Positions 1 to 9,278 are shown, counted from the stretch's first letter. The stretch: DNA of 35,995 nt from Acidithiobacillales bacterium SM1_46 (GCA_001304215.1 LJVB01000004.1:1-35995), one strand, 5' to 3'. Numbers and translations are program-made. The notes: generated by a model not told the origin, from the sequence alone.

Positions 1-7
1 CAATGCT

Positions 8-358
8 ATGCTACGCGCCATGCGTACCGGCTGGCTGTTGGCAGCGCTGTTGATCTCCGCGACTGCTTTTGCCGAAACCTTGACACTCACCGCCGAACAC
101 TGGGCGCGACCGCGCAGTGCGGCGTATGTCGCTTCATTGCCAGAGGTGCGGCGCGCACTCGAGATCTATGAGCGCCAACCCGAAGGCGTTGTCGTGCTGC
201 ATCACGCGACGACCGACGAGGCTGCACTCTGGGCGGAGGAATTGCGCGGCTGGCTGGTAGCGCTCGGTCTGCCGAGCCAACGTATACTGACCGTGACTGA
301 ACTTCGCCCGCGCGACACCTTGCGAATCGAGGTGCGCGCACACGGAGCCGGCTCATGA
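8..358 (+). CDS. Small secreted protein of unknown function
   Basis: I do not recognise this 116-residue protein. Its N-terminus looks like a Sec signal peptide: Arg near the start, a hydrophobic stretch (GWLLAALLISA) and a likely cleavage after AFA near residue 22. The mature part would be about 94 residues, acidic and without cysteines or obvious motifs. The alternative ATG at 20 also keeps the signal peptide. The stop overlaps the next gene by ATGA, so it is probably translated with the amidase and tldD. An envelope location is inferred only from the signal sequence. The upstream gene lies outside the window. Confidence 0.6.
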   Translation: MLRAMRTGWLLAALLISATAFAETLTLTAEHWARPRSAAYVASLPEVRRALEIYERQPEGVVVLHHATTDEAALWAEELRGWLVALGLPSQRILTVTELRPRDTLRIEVRAHGAGS

Positions 359-1164
359 TGCGAGTCGCGGCCATTCAGATGAATTCCGGTGCCGACGTCA
401 CGGCCAATCTCGAACAGGCTGGTCGATTTATTGCACAGGCGGCGCGCGCCGGCGCGCGCCTGGTGGCCCTTCCGGAAAATTTTGCTTGCATGCCGGCGGC
501 GGATCACGCGATCGCCGCGGTGGCCGAGGAGGATGGTCGGGGACCCATACAGGAGTTCTTGGCAGCGCAGGCCCGCGCCCACGAACTATGGCTCATAGGA
601 GGTACGGCGCCGTTACGGGGTCCGTCCGACAAGGTTTGTGCCAGCTGCCTCATGTTTGGCCCCGACGGTCGTCTCGCGGCGCGTTACGACAAGATGCATC
701 TGTTCGATGTCGACCTGACGGGCGGCGAATCCTATCGCGAGTCCACTCAGTTCGCTGCGGGGGATCGAGTGGTGGTGTGCGAGACGCCGTTCGGTCGCGT
801 CGGACTTGCGGTTTGCTACGACCTGCGTTTTCCCGAGCTGTTTCGCGCAATGCTCGCAGGCGGTGTCGACCTGATCGCGCTGCCATCCGCCTTTACGGCC
901 CAGACCGGTCGCGTTCACTGGGAGGTACTGGTGCGGGCGCGCGCTATCGAGAACAGCGCCTATGTCGTTGCACCCGATCAGTGCGGTCGCCACGCGAGCG
1001 GACGCACCACTCATGGCGACAGCATGGTGGTCAGCCCATGGGGCGAGGTGCTCGATCGTCTGCCTGCAGGCACTGGCTATGCCATCGCCGAAATCGATTC
1101 CGCCGAGCTTGCGCGCGTGCGCGAACGTCTCCCGAGCCTTCGACATCGCAGGATTAACGCATGA
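355..1164 (+). CDS. Carbon-nitrogen hydrolase (nitrilase superfamily, Nit-like amidase)
   Basis: This cytoplasmic amidase of the nitrilase superfamily has 269 residues, the usual single-domain length. The Glu-Lys-Cys triad is visible: E41 in LPENF, K113 in RYDKMHLFD and C154 in [13 protein letters not shown]. The last motif and the RYDKMHLFD context are typical of the Nit1/Nit2 branch, whose best-studied members hydrolyse deaminated glutathione; the substrate here is inferred from that resemblance. Its start overlaps the upstream stop (ATGATG) and its stop overlaps the tldD start (ATGA), so it lies inside an operon. A Nit-family gene next to tldD is a recurrent proteobacterial arrangement. 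No catalytic residue is missing. Confidence 0.9.
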   Translation: MMRVAAIQMNSGADVTANLEQAGRFIAQAARAGARLVALPENFACMPAADHAIAAVAEEDGRGPIQEFLAAQARAHELWLIGGTAPLRGPSDKVCASCLMFGPDGRLAARYDKMHLFDVDLTGGESYRESTQFAAGDRVVVCETPFGRVGLAVCYDLRFPELFRAMLAGGVDLIALPSAFTAQTGRVHWEVLVRARAIENSAYVVAPDQCGRHASGRTTHGDSMVVSPWGEVLDRLPAGTGYAIAEIDSAELARVRERLPSLRHRRINA

Positions 1165-2609
1165 GTGACGAACAGGCGCTTGTCATGGCGCGCCGTACGC
1201 TGCTCGAACCTGCCGGGCTTGGCGAGCGAGAACTCGAGCGCCTGTTTGGGCAGGTCATGCACGCGCAAGTCGACCATGCTGACGCCTATTTCCAGTACAG
1301 CCGCCACGAGTCATGGTCGCTCGAGGAAGGCATTGTGAAGTCCGGCTCCTACAACATAGAAGCAGGAGTCGGGGTGCGTGCGGTGAGCGGCGAGAAGACC
1401 GGGTTTGCGTATTCGGACGAGATCGCGCTTCCTGCGCTGCTCGAGGCCGGGACCACGGCGCGCGCGATCGCCCGTGCAGGCGCTGCGGTCAGCGTGCCGG
1501 TGGCTTGGCGCGCCGCCCCGACGCGCGCGCTCTACGTACCAGACGATCCTCTCGCGAGTCTTGCAGACGCCGACAAGGTGCGATTGCTCGAGCGAGTCGA
1601 GCAGGCGGCGCGGGCGATGGACTCGCGGGTGAAGCAGGTCATGGCGAGCCTTGCAGCTGTGCATGAAGTGGTGCTGATCGCGCGCTCGGACGGGCAGATG
1701 ACGGGCGACGTGCGCCCGCTGGTGCGGCTAAGTGTTACGGTGATCGTCGAGCGGGATGGCCGGCGCGAGAGCGGAAGCAGCGGTGGTGGCGGACGCGTGA
1801 CCTATGGGCATTTCTCAGACGAGGTGGCGCTCGGGTTTGCACGCGAGGCGGTGCGTCAGGCCCTTGTCAATCTCGATGCCGGGGATGCCCCGGCCGGCAG
1901 CATGCCCGTGGTGCTTGGCCCCGGTTGGCCGGGCATCCTGCTGCATGAGGCGATCGGACATGGGCTCGAGGGCGACTTCAATCGCAAAGGTACTTCGGCG
2001 TTTGCCGGGCGCATCGGCGAGCGCGTCGCGGCACCCGGTATCACGGTCGTTGACGACGGCACGTTGCCCAATCGGCGCGGATCTCTCAGCGTCGACGACG
2101 AGGGCACGCCTACACAACGTACTGTGTTGATCGAGGACGGCTTTTTGCGTGGTTACATGCAGGACCAGATGAACGCGCGTCTTATGGGGGTGGCGCCCAC
2201 CGGCAATGGTCGACGCGAATCCTATGCGCACATGCCGTATCCACGCATGACGAACACCTACATGCTGGCCGGCGATCGCAACCCGGCCGAGATCATCGCC
2301 TCGGTCGACCGCGGGTTGTACGCGGTGAATTTTGGCGGCGGACAGGTCGACATCACTTCCGGTAAGTTCGTGTTCTCGGCAGCCGAGGCCTACCTGATCG
2401 AGCGCGGCAGAGTTACCCGGCCCATAAAGGGCGCAACGCTGATTGGCAACGGCCCGGACGTCCTTACGCGGGTGAGCATGATCGGAAATGATCTCCAGCT
2501 CGATCCGGGTGTTGGAACTTGCGGCAAGGAAGGACAGAGTGTGCCGGTGGGCGTTGGGCAACCAACCTTGCGCATCGACGCGCTCACGGTAGGAGGGACG
2601 CAGAGTTGA
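1161..2609 (+). CDS. tldD: Metalloprotease TldD
   Basis: TldD is the catalytic subunit of the cytoplasmic TldD/TldE heterodimeric metalloprotease, known in E. coli for microcin B17 maturation and degradation of the CcdA antitoxin. The 482-residue length is normal. The zinc motif HExxxH is visible as HEAIGH at H262-E263-H267, followed by [14 protein letters not shown], which is characteristic of the family. The C-terminal half has the expected NTYMLAGD and [15 protein letters not shown] segments. The start overlaps the amidase stop by ATGA, and the stop overlaps the TTG start of the partner gene, so the two subunits are probably made in a coupled way. Confidence 0.97.
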   Translation: MSDEQALVMARRTLLEPAGLGERELERLFGQVMHAQVDHADAYFQYSRHESWSLEEGIVKSGSYNIEAGVGVRAVSGEKTGFAYSDEIALPALLEAGTTARAIARAGAAVSVPVAWRAAPTRALYVPDDPLASLADADKVRLLERVEQAARAMDSRVKQVMASLAAVHEVVLIARSDGQMTGDVRPLVRLSVTVIVERDGRRESGSSGGGGRVTYGHFSDEVALGFAREAVRQALVNLDAGDAPAGSMPVVLGPGWPGILLHEAIGHGLEGDFNRKGTSAFAGRIGERVAAPGITVVDDGTLPNRRGSLSVDDEGTPTQRTVLIEDGFLRGYMQDQMNARLMGVAPTGNGRRESYAHMPYPRMTNTYMLAGDRNPAEIIASVDRGLYAVNFGGGQVDITSGKFVFSAAEAYLIERGRVTRPIKGATLIGNGPDVLTRVSMIGNDLQLDPGVGTCGKEGQSVPVGVGQPTLRIDALTVGGTQS

Positions 2610-3970
2610 GCGCCGTGGCATCCGTGCCCGCGGCTTCGGTGGCCGACGAAGCCTCACGTGCCCGGCTCGCGGCGGTGGTCGAGATGGCGCTGGCCGAGGC
2701 CCGTCGGCTGGGCGCGAGCCAGTCCGAAGTGGCAGTGAACGTGAGCCAGGGGCTCTCCGTTACGGTCCGCCTCGGCGAGGTCGAGACGCTCGAGCACACG
2801 CGCGACAAGGGCATCGGCGTTACCGTCTATTTCGGCACGCGAAGCGGTTCGGCGAGCAGTACCGATCTCACCGAGCCAGCGGTGCGCGAAACGGTGCGCG
2901 CCGCCTGCAGCATTGCCAAGTTCACTGCCGAAGACGATTGCGCCGGGCTTGCTGAGCGTGCGCGCCTGGCCACTCGGTTTCCCGATCTCGGACTGCACCA
3001 TCCCTGGAATCCGGCCACCGACGAGGCAATCGAGATGGCGCGTGCCTGCGAGGACGCCGCGCGCGGCCTAGATGCACGCATCAGCAATTCGGAAGGCGGC
3101 AGTCTCTCAACTCAAGAGGCGATTGAAGTATATGGAAACAGTCATGGATTCCTCGCTGGCACGGCGGGCACGCGCCACAGCCTCTCGGTCAGCGTGATTG
3201 CGCAGGTCGCCGGCGCGATGCAGCGCGACTACTGGTACAGCCTTGCACGCAACGCCCGCGACCTGCAGGCAGCCGAGGACATTGGACACATCGCCGCGCA
3301 CCGCACAGTGCGACGCCTGGGCGCGCGTCAGCTCTCAACGCGCGAGTGTCCGGTTCTGTTCGAGGCCCCGTTGGCGGGCAGCCTGCTCTCGCACTTGGTC
3401 GGCGCAGTGCGCGGCGGATCGCTCTACCGACGCACCTCGTTCCTGCTGGACAGTCTCGGCCAGCAAGTGTTCGCGCCTGGCATTCGTATCCACGAGCAAC
3501 CCTATCTTGTCGGGGCCATCGGGAGCGCCGCCTATGATAGCGAGGGCGTCGCGACCACGCCGCGCGACCTGGTGCGCGATGGCGTTCTGCAGGGTTACGT
3601 GCTTGATTCGTACTCGGGTCGCAAGCTCGCTATGCCGTCGACCGGCAATGCGGGCGGCGTGCATAACCTCACGCTGGATCCGGGTCCGTACGACCTCGCG
3701 GGGCTGCTTAAGCTCATGGGTACCGGTCTGCTGGTGACCGAGTTGATCGGTTTTGGCGTCAACGCCGTGACCGGCGACTACTCGCGTGGCGCGGCCGGCT
3801 TCTGGGTGGAGGGCGGTGAGGTGCAGTATCCGGTTGAGGAGATCACCATCGCGGGCAACCTGAAGGAGATGTATCGCGCGATCATCGGCGTCGGCAACGA
3901 TGTGGATACGCGCGGCAACCTGCGCACCGGTTCGATTCTGATCGAACGCATGACCGTCGCCGGTAACTGA
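2606..3970 (+). CDS. pmbA: Metalloprotease subunit PmbA/TldE
   Basis: This is the partner subunit of TldD. It resembles TldD in fold but lacks the HExxxH zinc motif, as expected for TldE. I place the start at TTG 2606, overlapping the tldD stop (TTGA), because a strong Shine-Dalgarno AGGAGG (2591-2596) lies nine bases upstream; a GTG at 2615 is the alternative. This gives 454 residues, the usual family length. Family segments include [12 protein letters not shown] near the N-terminus, and [19 protein letters not shown] and [14 protein letters not shown] in the C-terminal half. An open frame continues upstream into tldD but is only a shadow. Confidence 0.95.
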   Translation: MSAVASVPAASVADEASRARLAAVVEMALAEARRLGASQSEVAVNVSQGLSVTVRLGEVETLEHTRDKGIGVTVYFGTRSGSASSTDLTEPAVRETVRAACSIAKFTAEDDCAGLAERARLATRFPDLGLHHPWNPATDEAIEMARACEDAARGLDARISNSEGGSLSTQEAIEVYGNSHGFLAGTAGTRHSLSVSVIAQVAGAMQRDYWYSLARNARDLQAAEDIGHIAAHRTVRRLGARQLSTRECPVLFEAPLAGSLLSHLVGAVRGGSLYRRTSFLLDSLGQQVFAPGIRIHEQPYLVGAIGSAAYDSEGVATTPRDLVRDGVLQGYVLDSYSGRKLAMPSTGNAGGVHNLTLDPGPYDLAGLLKLMGTGLLVTELIGFGVNAVTGDYSRGAAGFWVEGGEVQYPVEEITIAGNLKEMYRAIIGVGNDVDTRGNLRTGSILIERMTVAGN

Positions 3971-4016
3971 CGACGTTTTCGCGCACGGCGTTTGCGTTTG
4001 CCGGGTCGAGCACTAC

Positions 4017-4038
4017 ACTCACCTTTCACTAGGTGAGT
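4017..4038 (+). promoter_or_regulatory. Perfect inverted repeat over the mgtE Shine-Dalgarno sequence
   Basis: ACTCACCT (4017-4024) and AGGTGAGT (4031-4038) are exact reverse complements separated by six bases. The right arm contains AGGTGA, fully complementary to the 16S rRNA 3' end and eight or nine bases from the mgtE ATG at 4046. In RNA the stem would hide the ribosome binding site. A weak -10-like TACACT (4014-4019) overlaps the left arm; if that is the promoter, the left arm would not be transcribed and the repeat would be better read as a DNA operator. Both roles are inference. Confidence 0.5.
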
Positions 4039-4045
4039 CCCACCG

Positions 4046-5401
4046 ATGGCCAAGGCCCGCAAACCCAAGAAACCCGATCATCTCAAGCGTGTCCTCGCCG
4101 CACTGGAGGCGGGCGAGACCGACCGCATTCGCGGTATTCTTGCGCTGCTTCATCCGGCTGACGTCGCGACGTTGCTTGAGGGTCTCGCGCCCGATCAGCG
4201 TGCCACCGTCTGGGCGGAAGTCGATCCCGAGATTGTCGGCGAAGTGCTGATTGAGCTACCGGAGGAGGTGCGAACCGGTCTCGTCGCGCTCATGGATGAT
4301 CGCGCCGTGGTGGCGGCCGCGCGCCAGCTCGATACCGACGACATTGCGGACCTGCTGCCAGACCTCTCTGATGAGGTCATCGCCGAAATCCTGTTCGCGC
4401 TAGACAAGCAGGACCGACAACGTCTCGACGCGGTACTGTCCTATCCGGAGGACAGTGCCGGTGGCCTGATGAACGTCGATACTGTCACGGTGCGCGAAAA
4501 CATCACGCTCGAGGTTGTGCTGCGCTACCTGCGTCGTCGCGGCGAGTTGCCGGAGCACACTACCAGCCTTTATGTCGTCGACCGCGCCGATCGCCTGGTC
4601 GGCGCATTGCCAGTGACGCAACTGCTTACGAGCCCGACCGCGCGCCGGGTGTCGCAGATCATGGAACGCGAGGTCGTGAAGCTTCCTGCGCAGATATCGG
4701 ATCGCGAGGTAGCGGAGGCCTTCCAGCGTTTCGATCTGGTGGCCGCGCCGGTGGTAGACGAGCAGGGGCGATTGCTCGGGCGCATTACCGTTGATGACGT
4801 CGTGGATGTCATCCGAGAGCAGGCCGATCGCCAGGTGATGGCCCAGGCAGGTTTGTCGGAGGAGGAGGACCTGTTTGCGCCCGTCGTGCGCACCAGTCGC
4901 AAACGTGCCCTATGGCTTGGCATCAATCTCTTGACCGCATTTGCCGCCGCGGCTGTCGTGGCGTTGTTTGAGGAGACCATCGCCAAGGTAGCAGTGTTGG
5001 CCGTGATGATGCCCATTGTGGCGGGTATGGGCGGCAATGCTGGTACCCAGACTCTCACCGTGGTGGTGCGTGGGCTTGCACTCGGCATTATCTCGGAGAG
5101 CAACGCCCGGCAGGTCTTTTTCAAGGAGTTGATGGTGGGTGCCCTGAACGGCATGTTATGGGCGGTAACGGTTGCTGTGTTTACATTTCCCTGGCACCAG
5201 AGCTACCTGGTCGGATTGGCACTGGCATTGGCGATGGTTATCAATCTGGTGTTCGCCGCCGTATCCGGGGTGCTAATCCCTGTTCTCGTGCGGCGTTTCG
5301 GCGTGGATCCGGCCGTGGCGAGTGGTGTGATTCTTACCACCGTTACGGATGTGGTGGGCTTTTTTGCCTTCCTTGGTCTGGCAACCGTGTTCCTGGTCTA
5401 G
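4046..5401 (+). CDS. mgtE: Magnesium transporter MgtE
   Basis: This is an inner-membrane Mg2+ channel/transporter of the MgtE family, 451 residues, full length. The N-terminal superhelical domain (about 10-130) is acidic and rich in LLPDLSDEVI-type repeats. A CBS pair follows (about 135-255), containing SAGGLMNVDTVTV and GRITVDDVVDVI. Five membrane helices (about 285-451) include the conserved pore segment PIVAGMGGNAGTQTLTVVVRG. In characterised homologues the cytosolic N and CBS domains bind Mg2+ and close the pore. The gene stands alone after pmbA, with its own leader carrying the inverted repeat at 4017-4038. The downstream gene begins 130 bases later. Confidence 0.96.
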   Translation: MAKARKPKKPDHLKRVLAALEAGETDRIRGILALLHPADVATLLEGLAPDQRATVWAEVDPEIVGEVLIELPEEVRTGLVALMDDRAVVAAARQLDTDDIADLLPDLSDEVIAEILFALDKQDRQRLDAVLSYPEDSAGGLMNVDTVTVRENITLEVVLRYLRRRGELPEHTTSLYVVDRADRLVGALPVTQLLTSPTARRVSQIMEREVVKLPAQISDREVAEAFQRFDLVAAPVVDEQGRLLGRITVDDVVDVIREQADRQVMAQAGLSEEEDLFAPVVRTSRKRALWLGINLLTAFAAAAVVALFEETIAKVAVLAVMMPIVAGMGGNAGTQTLTVVVRGLALGIISESNARQVFFKELMVGALNGMLWAVTVAVFTFPWHQSYLVGLALALAMVINLVFAAVSGVLIPVLVRRFGVDPAVASGVILTTVTDVVGFFAFLGLATVFLV

Positions 5402-5531
5402 AATCGCCGCCGACCCGGCAGAAAAGTGCCACTCGTCTGCCAATTTTTGGCGCCGGCCGGCCGTTGTGAGATAGTTTCTGTTAGGGGGTGCCCGGAGCTG
5501 TCAGAATCATCCGTGGGGGGAATAGCGGGGT

Positions 5532-5930
5532 ATGTTGCCGAACATTCTGCATCAGTTGAGTCAGGCAATCCGCGACCGTCGCTGCGTGGCGGTGCGCTAT
5601 CACGACCAGCGCCAGGTTCGCGTGATTGAGCCACACGCGATCTATACGGACGAGCGCGGTGACATGGTGCTCGATGCCTATCAGACGCGCGGATTTTCGG
5701 CCGCGGGTCGTCCGCCGCCGTTCTGGCGTCCATTCCGCCTCAAGAAGATTACCGCGCTGTCGATTCTCAAGGAGCAGTTCGAGCCCCGCACCTCCGAGGG
5801 TTTCAGTACCAACCGCCTGAAGTATCGCAATGGTGTGGTCGCGATCGTTCAGGACAATCGTCCGGCTTTCACCTATCCTGCCCAACAGACCGAGATGGGT
5901 CCGTTCTTGCCGGAGCACATGCGCCGCTGA
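5532..5930 (+). CDS. Stand-alone WYL-like domain protein
   Basis: The 132-residue product resembles a single WYL domain: an early ALxxRxxVxVxY-like segment (QAIRDRRCVAVRYHD), then R-V-I-E-P-H, a strand-rich middle and WRPFRLKKITALSIL. WYL domains bind small ligands or nucleic acids and usually follow a helix-turn-helix, which is absent here, so it may act as a ligand sensor or partner rather than a transcription factor by itself. The start is supported by a G-rich stretch (GGGGGGAA, 5515-5522). The gene converges on ptsI across 75 bases. The family assignment is by pattern only and the function is unknown. Confidence 0.65.
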   Translation: MLPNILHQLSQAIRDRRCVAVRYHDQRQVRVIEPHAIYTDERGDMVLDAYQTRGFSAAGRPPPFWRPFRLKKITALSILKEQFEPRTSEGFSTNRLKYRNGVVAIVQDNRPAFTYPAQQTEMGPFLPEHMRR

Positions 5931-6005
5931 CGAGCCGCTGTCGTCCGCTTTGTGTTTCTTGCCGTTTCCTCTTTGATCACGCCTCAGCGCGTCCGACATT
6001 CTCGG

Positions 6006-7745
6006 CTAATGCGCGTCCAGCCCGCTATTCAGCTTCTCGACCATGGCGTGCACGTTGCGCGTGGTTAGTAGCTTGAGCGTTCGTGCGGCGCTGCCGGCGA
6101 GTGCCTTCTGGCTGCTTTCGCGCACGATTCGCTTGACGGCAAGCAGGGTTGCCGGGTGCATGCTGAATTCGTTCAAGCCCAGGCCGAGTAGCAGCCGCGT
6201 GTAGCGCGGGTCGCCGGCCATTTCGCCGCACATCGCCACCGGGATTCGGGCGCGACGCCCGGCCTCGATCGTTAGGCGGATGAGGCGCAGCACGGACGGG
6301 TGCAGGGGGTCGTAGAGGTAGCTTACGGCGTCATCCACGCGATCGATCGCGAGTGTGTACTGAATAAGATCGTTGGTGCCGATCGAGAAGAAGTCGAGAT
6401 AGGGCGCGAACAAGTCTGCCGATATCGCCGCGGCCGGCACCTCGATCATGCCGCCGATCGGCAGCTTGCGGCTGAATTTCTGCTTCTCACGCCTGAGCTC
6501 GTGTTTGACCTCCTCAATCAGATCGAGCACACGAAACAGCTCATCCTGCGAAGAGAGCATCGGGATCATTAAACGCACACGCCCAAATGCCGAGGCTCGA
6601 AGGATGGCGCGCAACTGCGGGCGAAAGAGCGCCGTGTCGTGCAGGCACAGACGTACCGCACGCAGCCCGAGCGCCGGGTTGAGCGAGGCCGGTGCATCGC
6701 CGCGACCGCCATCGACCTGTTTATCGGCGCCAAGATCAAGCGTGCGGATCGTTACCGGCTTGCCGGGCATGGCCTTGACCACCTTGACGTACGATCGGAA
6801 CTGCTCTTCTTCGCTCGGGCTGCCGACCCGGTTCATGAACAGAAACTCGGTGCGATACAGACCGATGCCGGAAGCTCCGGCCTGCGTCGCGGCTTTGACG
6901 TCGGCGGGTAGCTCGATGTTCGCGAAAAGCGAGATGCGTTTGCCGTCGAGTGTAATGGCCGGACTGCGGCGCAGGCGGTTCAGCTCGCGCTGGCGCTCAA
7001 GGATGCGCTGCTTGAGGCGGCGGTATTCCTGGAGGGTGCGCGTGTCGGGGCCAATGATCAACACCCCGCGCTTGCCGTCGACGATCAGATCCTCGCCATG
7101 CCGGATAAATCGTGTGGCGCTGTGCACCGACAGTACCGCCGGGATTCCGAGCGAGCGCGCGAGGATGGCCGTGTGCGAGATTGGCCCCCCCATGTCGGTC
7201 ACGAAGGCGCGCACCCGCTTATGCTTGAGCATCACGGTGTCGGCGGGGGTAAGATCGTGCGCGATCACAATACCGCCAGCCGAGAGCGCCTCATGCTGTT
7301 CCGGCGTCTCCATCAGCAGGTTGCGTAACACGCGCTCGACCACCTGGTTGACGTCGATTTTCTTGTTGCGCAGGTATACGTCGTCCATGCGCTCGAACAT
7401 CGCCACCAGTTCGTCGCTCTGCGATCTCAGTGCCCACTCAGCGTTTCGCCGTTCGTGCCGGATGATCTCGACCGGCACCTCCGAGATCATCTTGTCATCC
7501 AGGATCAGGAGATGGGTGTCAATGAAGCTCATCGCCTCGGCCGGGGCACTGGCCGGGATATGAGTGCGGATGCTCGCTAATTGCTGACGTGCGGCGTCGA
7601 CTGCGCCGCGAAAGCGGGCGACCTCGGCGTCGATGGCATGTTTGGCGATTTCGTACTGCGGCAGGGGCGGCAATTCGCGTTCCAGCACGAACGCCTTGCC
7701 GATGGCGATTCCGTCCGAGACGCCGGCACCGTGTAGGGCGAGCAT
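6006..7745 (-). CDS. ptsI: Phosphoenolpyruvate-protein phosphotransferase (PTS Enzyme I)
   Basis: Cytoplasmic Enzyme I takes phosphate from PEP and passes it to HPr. The 579 residues match classical PtsI and there is no N-terminal GAF domain, which separates it from PtsP (EI-Ntr). The phosphorylated His is H191 in GGPISHTAILARSLGIPAV. The PEP-binding barrel follows, with GIGLYRTEFLFMNR, FFSIGTNDLIQY and the C-terminal catalytic Cys in VAMCGEMAGD. It is the last gene of the hprK-rapZ-EIIA-ptsH-ptsI run, and its ATG overlaps the ptsH stop by one base. No sugar-specific EIIB/EIIC lies nearby, so the chain is probably regulatory. Confidence 0.95.
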   Translation of the reverse strand: MLALHGAGVSDGIAIGKAFVLERELPPLPQYEIAKHAIDAEVARFRGAVDAARQQLASIRTHIPASAPAEAMSFIDTHLLILDDKMISEVPVEIIRHERRNAEWALRSQSDELVAMFERMDDVYLRNKKIDVNQVVERVLRNLLMETPEQHEALSAGGIVIAHDLTPADTVMLKHKRVRAFVTDMGGPISHTAILARSLGIPAVLSVHSATRFIRHGEDLIVDGKRGVLIIGPDTRTLQEYRRLKQRILERQRELNRLRRSPAITLDGKRISLFANIELPADVKAATQAGASGIGLYRTEFLFMNRVGSPSEEEQFRSYVKVVKAMPGKPVTIRTLDLGADKQVDGGRGDAPASLNPALGLRAVRLCLHDTALFRPQLRAILRASAFGRVRLMIPMLSSQDELFRVLDLIEEVKHELRREKQKFSRKLPIGGMIEVPAAAISADLFAPYLDFFSIGTNDLIQYTLAIDRVDDAVSYLYDPLHPSVLRLIRLTIEAGRRARIPVAMCGEMAGDPRYTRLLLGLGLNEFSMHPATLLAVKRIVRESSQKALAGSAARTLKLLTTRNVHAMVEKLNSGLDAH

Positions 7746-8014
7746 TATTCCGATTCTCCGAATCGTTCCTGCACCAACGCACTCAGCGCTTCCAGCGCTT
7801 CATGCTCGTCCTTGCCCCTGGCGCACAGTTCGAGTTCGGAGCCCTTGCCGGCAGCGAGCATCATGATTCCCATGATGCTCTTGCCATTCACTTCCTGGCT
7901 ATTGCGCCGCAGGAGAATCTCGGCGCTGAATTCCGAGGCGAGGCTGACGAACTTGGCCGAGGCGCGTGCGTGCAGGCCGAGCTTGTTGACGATTAGGATC
8001 TTCAGGCACTTCAT
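7745..8014 (-). CDS. ptsH: Phosphocarrier protein HPr
   Basis: HPr is the small phosphocarrier between Enzyme I and EIIA proteins. I chose ATG 8014, which gives the standard length of 89 residues and overlaps the EIIA stop (ATGA); a longer frame to 8053 has no support. H15 in LGLHARASAKF is the site phosphorylated by Enzyme I. S46 in NGKSIMG is the site modified by HPr kinase, consistent with hprK in the same operon. Both regulatory residues are intact. The EIIA encoded next to it lacks its own His, so HPr may be the end point of this local relay. Confidence 0.95.
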   Translation of the reverse strand: MKCLKILIVNKLGLHARASAKFVSLASEFSAEILLRRNSQEVNGKSIMGIMMLAAGKGSELELCARGKDEHEALEALSALVQERFGESE

Positions 8015-8424
8015 GCCTGGACCTCGCGCTTGGGTGCCGGATTGGCCGCGCACACGATGCCCCCGCAGCCGCCCGACAGCGCCTTGTCGATGACGTCCTC
8101 GAGCGGCAGGTCACGATAATTGAGTACCTTGATGAGCATCGGCAGATTCATGCCCGTGATCAGTTCGACACGCCGGCGCTCAAGCAGGGTGCAGGCCGTG
8201 TTGGTATGGGTGGCGCCATAGATGTCGGTCAGGATCAGGACGCCCTGGCCATAGTCGACGCGGGCGATGGCTTCGGCGAGGCGCGCGCGAAGCTGCTCAG
8301 GCGTCTGGTCATAGTTGACCGCCACGACCTCCAGGCCGGGTTGCGGGTGCTGGAGACAATGCGTCGCGGCTCCCAGCAGGCCCTGCGCCAGATCCGGTTG
8401 CGCCAGCAGGATCACGCCAATCAT
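8011..8424 (-). CDS. PTS EIIA-Man-like protein lacking the phospho-accepting His
   Basis: The 137-residue protein has the fold signature of the mannose/fructose-family EIIA: a hydrophobic first strand (MIGVILL), GVLILTDIYGATHTNTACTLL in the middle and ELITGMNLPMLIKVLNYR. In the family the first strand ends in a T-H-G motif whose His (about residue 9-10) receives phosphate from HPr. Here the segment reads LLAQPDLAQGL, with Gln at position 9. I read this directly on the reverse strand at 8394-8424. The protein is therefore probably not phosphorylated in the usual way and may act as a binding or sensing partner. It overlaps rapZ and ptsH by four bases each. Confidence 0.85.
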   Translation of the reverse strand: MIGVILLAQPDLAQGLLGAATHCLQHPQPGLEVVAVNYDQTPEQLRARLAEAIARVDYGQGVLILTDIYGATHTNTACTLLERRRVELITGMNLPMLIKVLNYRDLPLEDVIDKALSGGCGGIVCAANPAPKREVQA

Positions 8425-9278
8425 TTCAGTTCCCGGTGCCGCACCTGGGTGAGATAGTTCTTGGCCGCGAAGTGCCTGGCGAGGCGCTGCACGAAATACA
8501 CCGAGCGGTGCTGCCCGCCGGTGCAGCCGATGGCGATGGTCATGTAGGAACGGTCTTCGCGCGCGAAGCGCGGCAGCCAGGTCTCTAGAAACGCCGTGAG
8601 CTCGGCGAACATGTGCTCTACCTCTTCATACTGCTCCATGAACTGTACCACTGGCGCGTCGAGCCCCGTGTAGCGGCGCAGATCGGTTTGCCAGTACGGA
8701 TTGGGCAAACAGCGTACATCGAAGACGTAATCGGCATCCAGCGGCGTGCCGTGCTTGAAGCCGAAGGACTCGAAAAGAATAGTAAGCCCGGCGTGGTCCT
8801 GGCCGCGCACGAACTCGTTGACCTGGTGGCGCAGCTCATGCGGCGTGGTGTGGGAGGTGTCTATGCGCAGCGAACTGGCAAAGGCGAGTGGTTCGAGCAG
8901 AGACTTCTCAACGTGGATCGCCTCGAGCAGCGAGGTCCTGTCGTCGATCATTGGATGCTTGCGGCGCGTGCCCTGGAAGCGGCGCACCAGTATCGGTTCC
9001 TCGGCCTCCAGGAAGATGATTCGACACTGGATACCGAGCTCCTTGAGGCGCTTGAGGTTCTCCGGCAGTTCCGCAAGGAATGCCCGATTGCGCGCGTCGA
9101 TGCCTACGGCCACGTTGGCGAGACCGTTTTCCTGTTTCGGATCGAGTACCTCGCGCGCGAAATGCGGCAACAGCGCGGCCGGCAGGTTGTCGATGCAGTA
9201 GAACCCGGCGTCTTCCAGGGCCTGCAGGGCGATGGTCTTGCCGGAACCCGAGAGGCCGCTGACGATGAGGAAGCTCAT
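8421..9278 (-). CDS. rapZ: RNase adapter / nucleotide-binding protein RapZ
   Basis: RapZ is a cytoplasmic P-loop protein; in E. coli it binds glucosamine-6-phosphate and guides RNase E to the GlmZ sRNA, controlling amino-sugar synthesis. The 285 residues match the family. Walker A is GLSGSGKT at residues 8-15, followed by ALQALEDAGFYCIDNLP, a family hallmark. The C-terminal domain contains DVRCLPNPYW, the TGLD segment and IAIGCTGGQHRSVYF. It sits between hprK and EIIA with four-base overlaps. Whether GlmZ-type control exists in this organism cannot be judged from the window. Confidence 0.95.
   Translation of the reverse strand: MSFLIVSGLSGSGKTIALQALEDAGFYCIDNLPAALLPHFAREVLDPKQENGLANVAVGIDARNRAFLAELPENLKRLKELGIQCRIIFLEAEEPILVRRFQGTRRKHPMIDDRTSLLEAIHVEKSLLEPLAFASSLRIDTSHTTPHELRHQVNEFVRGQDHAGLTILFESFGFKHGTPLDADYVFDVRCLPNPYWQTDLRRYTGLDAPVVQFMEQYEEVEHMFAELTAFLETWLPRFAREDRSYMTIAIGCTGGQHRSVYFVQRLARHFAAKNYLTQVRHRELK

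Noticed and set aside
6448-7563. Forward frame of 371 codons inside ptsI
   Set aside because: Ser/Arg-rich translation antisense to the conserved Enzyme I; no domain visible.
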